DNA of 32,644 bases from Acidobacteriota bacterium. Lineage in GTDB: Bacteria > Acidobacteriota > Vicinamibacteria > Vicinamibacterales > 2-12-FULL-66-21. The stretch is from assembly GCA_013813355.1 (NCBI GenBank), contig JACCRT010000045.1, positions 1 to 32,644 on the forward strand, written 5' to 3'. Below are positions 30,762 to 32,644 of the stretch, in pieces (positions within the stretch are counted from its first letter, which is position 1; each line of letters begins with the position of its first letter). The notes below the pieces were generated by a model, which saw only the letters and a program-made list of their open reading frames with translations, ran no database searches and was not told the origin of the DNA. A program made the position numbers and the translations under genes.

Positions 30762-30835
30762 TACGTGCCCGTCGCCGTACGCCACCGGGCCAGCCCCGCG
30801 CCCTTCCGCATGGTGTCATGGCATGATGGAGCCTC

Positions 30836-32245
30836 ATGGCCCAGGGTAATGACGTCCTGCCGGGGACGGTGTTCGACGACCTCCGAGCCCTCCTTGGCGA
30901 TCGGCTGTCCACCGCCACCTCGGTCCGCGACCATCACAGCCGGGGGGAATCCCACCACGCGCCTCACCTCCCGGCCGCGGTCGCGTTTCCGCTCACCACG
31001 GAGGACGTGCAGGGTATCGTGGTCGCCTGCGCGAAAGGCCAAGTCCCCATGGTCGCGTTCGGTGCCGGATCGTCGCTCGAGGGCCACGTGGTGCCGCTGC
31101 ACGGCGGCCTGACGATTGATTTGTCCCGCATGACGCGCATCGTGCGCACCAGCGTCGATGACCTGGACGTGACTGTCGAAGCTGGCGTCACCCGCAAGCA
31201 GCTCGAAAAGCACCTGCAGTCGACGGGCCTCACGTTCCCGCTCGATCCGGGGGCCGACGCGACGATTGGCGGTATGGCCGCGACCCGCGCGTCGGGCACC
31301 ACCGCGGTCAGGTACGGCACCATGCGGGAGGTCGTGCTCGGCCTCACGGTGGTGCTCGCCGATGGGCGCACGACCCGCACGGGCACACGGGCGCGGAAGT
31401 CGTCGGCCGGTTACGACCTCACCCGGCTGTTCGTCGGCGCCGAGGGCACGCTCGGCATCATCACCGAGGTCACGCTCAGACTGGTCGGCCGGCCGGAGGC
31501 CATCGCCGCCGCCACCTGCTGCTTCGACGACATCGAGAGTGCCGTTCGGACGGTGATCACGACGATCCAGCTCGGCGTGCCGGTGGCGCGCATGGAGTTG
31601 CTGGACGACGTGCAGATGGGCGCCGTGAACAAGCATTCGAACCTGTCGTGCCCGGTCGCGCCGACGCTGTTCTTCGAGTTCCACGGCCTCAGCGAGCAGG
31701 ACGTCACCGCACAGGCCGAAGAGGTGGCGACGATCGCCCGCGAGAACGGGGCTCGCGAGTTCGATCGCGCCGTATCACCCGAGCGCCGCGCGCTCCTCTG
31801 GCAGGCGCGGCACGACGCCTATTACGCCGCGCTGGCGCTCCGGCCCGGCGCGCGCGGCTGGACGACGGACGTGTGCGTACCGATCTCCAGCCTCGCCGAG
31901 TGCATCCGCGAAACCAAGGTTGACCTCGCGTCATCGCCACTCGTGGGTCCGCTGGTCGGCCATGCGGGCGACGGCAACTTCCACCTGATTTTTCCCGTGC
32001 GTCCCGACGATGCAGCCGAAATGGCCGAAGCGGCTCGATTGACCGATCGCCTCGTCGAGCGTGCGCTCGCGATGGGCGGAACCTGCAGCGGCGAGCACGG
32101 CGTCGGCATCGGCAAGATGAAGTTCATGGAGCGCGAGCACGGCCCGGACGCGCTCGACGTGATGCGCACGATCAAACAGGCCCTCGATCCACTCGGCCTG
32201 ATGAATCCCGGCAAGCTGCTCCCGGCCCGCCCGCAACAATCCTGA
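30836..32245 (+). CDS. FAD-linked oxidase, D-lactate dehydrogenase (cytochrome) / GlcD type
   Basis: The protein is 469 aa. An N-terminal FAD-binding PCMH domain (about residues 40-220) carries VAFGAGSSLEGHVVPLHGG, FPLDPGADATIGGMAAT and FVGAEGTLGIITEV. The C-terminal domain carries HAGDGNFHLIF and CSGEHGVGIGK, which bind metal and the 2-hydroxy acid. It ends in LDPLGLMNPGKLLP, as usual. Length and motifs match the single-subunit D-lactate dehydrogenase (LDHD/Dld1) group, which oxidises D-2-hydroxyacids and passes electrons to a cytochrome or quinone. Glycolate oxidase GlcD is the main alternative, but no glcE/glcF genes are adjacent. GGAG lies 5 nt before ATG 30836. Confidence 0.93.
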   Translation: MAQGNDVLPGTVFDDLRALLGDRLSTATSVRDHHSRGESHHAPHLPAAVAFPLTTEDVQGIVVACAKGQVPMVAFGAGSSLEGHVVPLHGGLTIDLSRMTRIVRTSVDDLDVTVEAGVTRKQLEKHLQSTGLTFPLDPGADATIGGMAATRASGTTAVRYGTMREVVLGLTVVLADGRTTRTGTRARKSSAGYDLTRLFVGAEGTLGIITEVTLRLVGRPEAIAAATCCFDDIESAVRTVITTIQLGVPVARMELLDDVQMGAVNKHSNLSCPVAPTLFFEFHGLSEQDVTAQAEEVATIARENGAREFDRAVSPERRALLWQARHDAYYAALALRPGARGWTTDVCVPISSLAECIRETKVDLASSPLVGPLVGHAGDGNFHLIFPVRPDDAAEMAEAARLTDRLVERALAMGGTCSGEHGVGIGKMKFMEREHGPDALDVMRTIKQALDPLGLMNPGKLLPARPQQS

Positions 32246-32274
32246 GCCGTCTCCCGTGAACCTCCAGCCCTGCC

Positions 32275-32644
32275 CTACCTCCGGGTGACCTGGATGCCGC
32301 CGTTGGTCGTGCCGACGCGGATGACCGGGCCACCGCTGCCAAGGTCCGCCTCCACACCGCGATCGATCCGTCCCTGCACAGTCATCGGGAAGTCGACACG
32401 GGTCCGGCCGTTCTCCGTCCGGGCTTCGAGCCTGGCCGAGTAACCCTCCGGAATGGCCAGCTGCACGGCTCCGTTGCGGGTTTCGACGTCCAGTCCCGGG
32501 CCCGTCCAAGTGGGGCCGTCCAGGACCACCCGTACCGCCCCGTTCGTCGTCGAGCCCTTCACCTGACCGGCCAGATTGGCGAGGCTCACGGCACCATTTG
32601 TCGTCCGGAAGTCGATCTCGCCCTCCACGTCGCGGATGGCGAGA
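32275..32644 (-). CDS. DUF4097-family beta-strand repeat protein, 5' end outside the window
   Basis: Only the C-terminal part (about 122 aa) is visible; the frame stays open to the window edge. It has five short repeats, each a strand ending in an Asn-Gly turn: TTNGAVSL, TTNGAVRV, TRNGAVQL, TENGRTRV and TTNGGIQV. This pattern is typical of DUF4097 (putative adhesin / DUF4098-type) proteins, which form a right-handed beta-helix-like stack and often have a signal peptide. Function is unknown. The gene is convergent with the FAD oxidase, 29 bp between stops, with no hairpin seen. Confidence 0.85.
   Translation of the reverse strand, partial: LAIRDVEGEIDFRTTNGAVSLANLAGQVKGSTTNGAVRVVLDGPTWTGPGLDVETRNGAVQLAIPEGYSARLEARTENGRTRVDFPMTVQGRIDRGVEADLGSGGPVIRVGTTNGGIQVTRR

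Overview
The window is about 32.6 kb of very G+C-rich bacterial chromosome (roughly two-thirds G+C by eye). It has no rRNA or tRNA genes, no phage or transposase genes and no CRISPR array that I can see. The gene families point to Acidobacteriota, most likely the Vicinamibacteria side. These include an 811-aa duplicated MacB/FtsX permease of the ADOP type, an alkaline-phosphatase-superfamily enzyme fused to TPRs, a BrxA/BrxB bacilliredoxin, secreted S9 and M28 peptidases, a secreted amidohydrolase and amidase, and PQQ-like beta-propellers. That assignment rests on gene content only.

Layout. 1-7.7 kb is all on the minus strand: a TPR sulfatase-like enzyme; a short chimeric remnant of a TolC/RND efflux operon directly behind its TetR-type regulator; a small conserved hypothetical; an S9 peptidase paired with a four-helix membrane protein; and an alpha/beta hydrolase. 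7.8-12 kb (minus) holds a secreted amidohydrolase and the ADOP permease. 12-14.2 kb has a phosphoglycolate-phosphatase-like HAD enzyme (plus) convergent with an IMP dehydrogenase/GMP reductase family gene (minus). 14.25-14.99 kb carries no gene but is full of repeats. 15-17.9 kb has a PQQ propeller (minus), a CoA-pyrophosphatase-type Nudix enzyme (plus), a 75-aa propeller remnant (minus) behind a long inverted repeat, and a small membrane protein (plus). 17.9-24.2 kb has a PAS histidine kinase (minus), an M28 peptidase and bacilliredoxin pair (plus), and arginine decarboxylase speA (minus). 24.5-27.1 kb holds a LytS-like kinase/LytTR regulator operon and a degenerate receiver protein. 27.1-32.6 kb has a LolA-like protein and a GlsB-type protein (minus), then a RodZ-like HTH membrane protein, an amidase and a D-lactate-dehydrogenase-type flavoprotein (plus), and finally a DUF4097 protein cut by the window edge.

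Most genes look like housekeeping or periplasmic scavenging functions (peptide, amide and phosphate or sulfate ester hydrolysis; purine and polyamine metabolism; signalling). I see no defence island and no clearly new multi-gene system. The unusual content is structural. Two genes keep an export signal and a C-terminus but have lost their middles in frame. There are several families of dispersed palindromic, tandem or inverted repeats. A recurring arrangement places a -10-like box 6-7 nt before the start codon, which suggests leaderless transcripts. The IMPDH/GMPR family protein has mixed active-site signatures.
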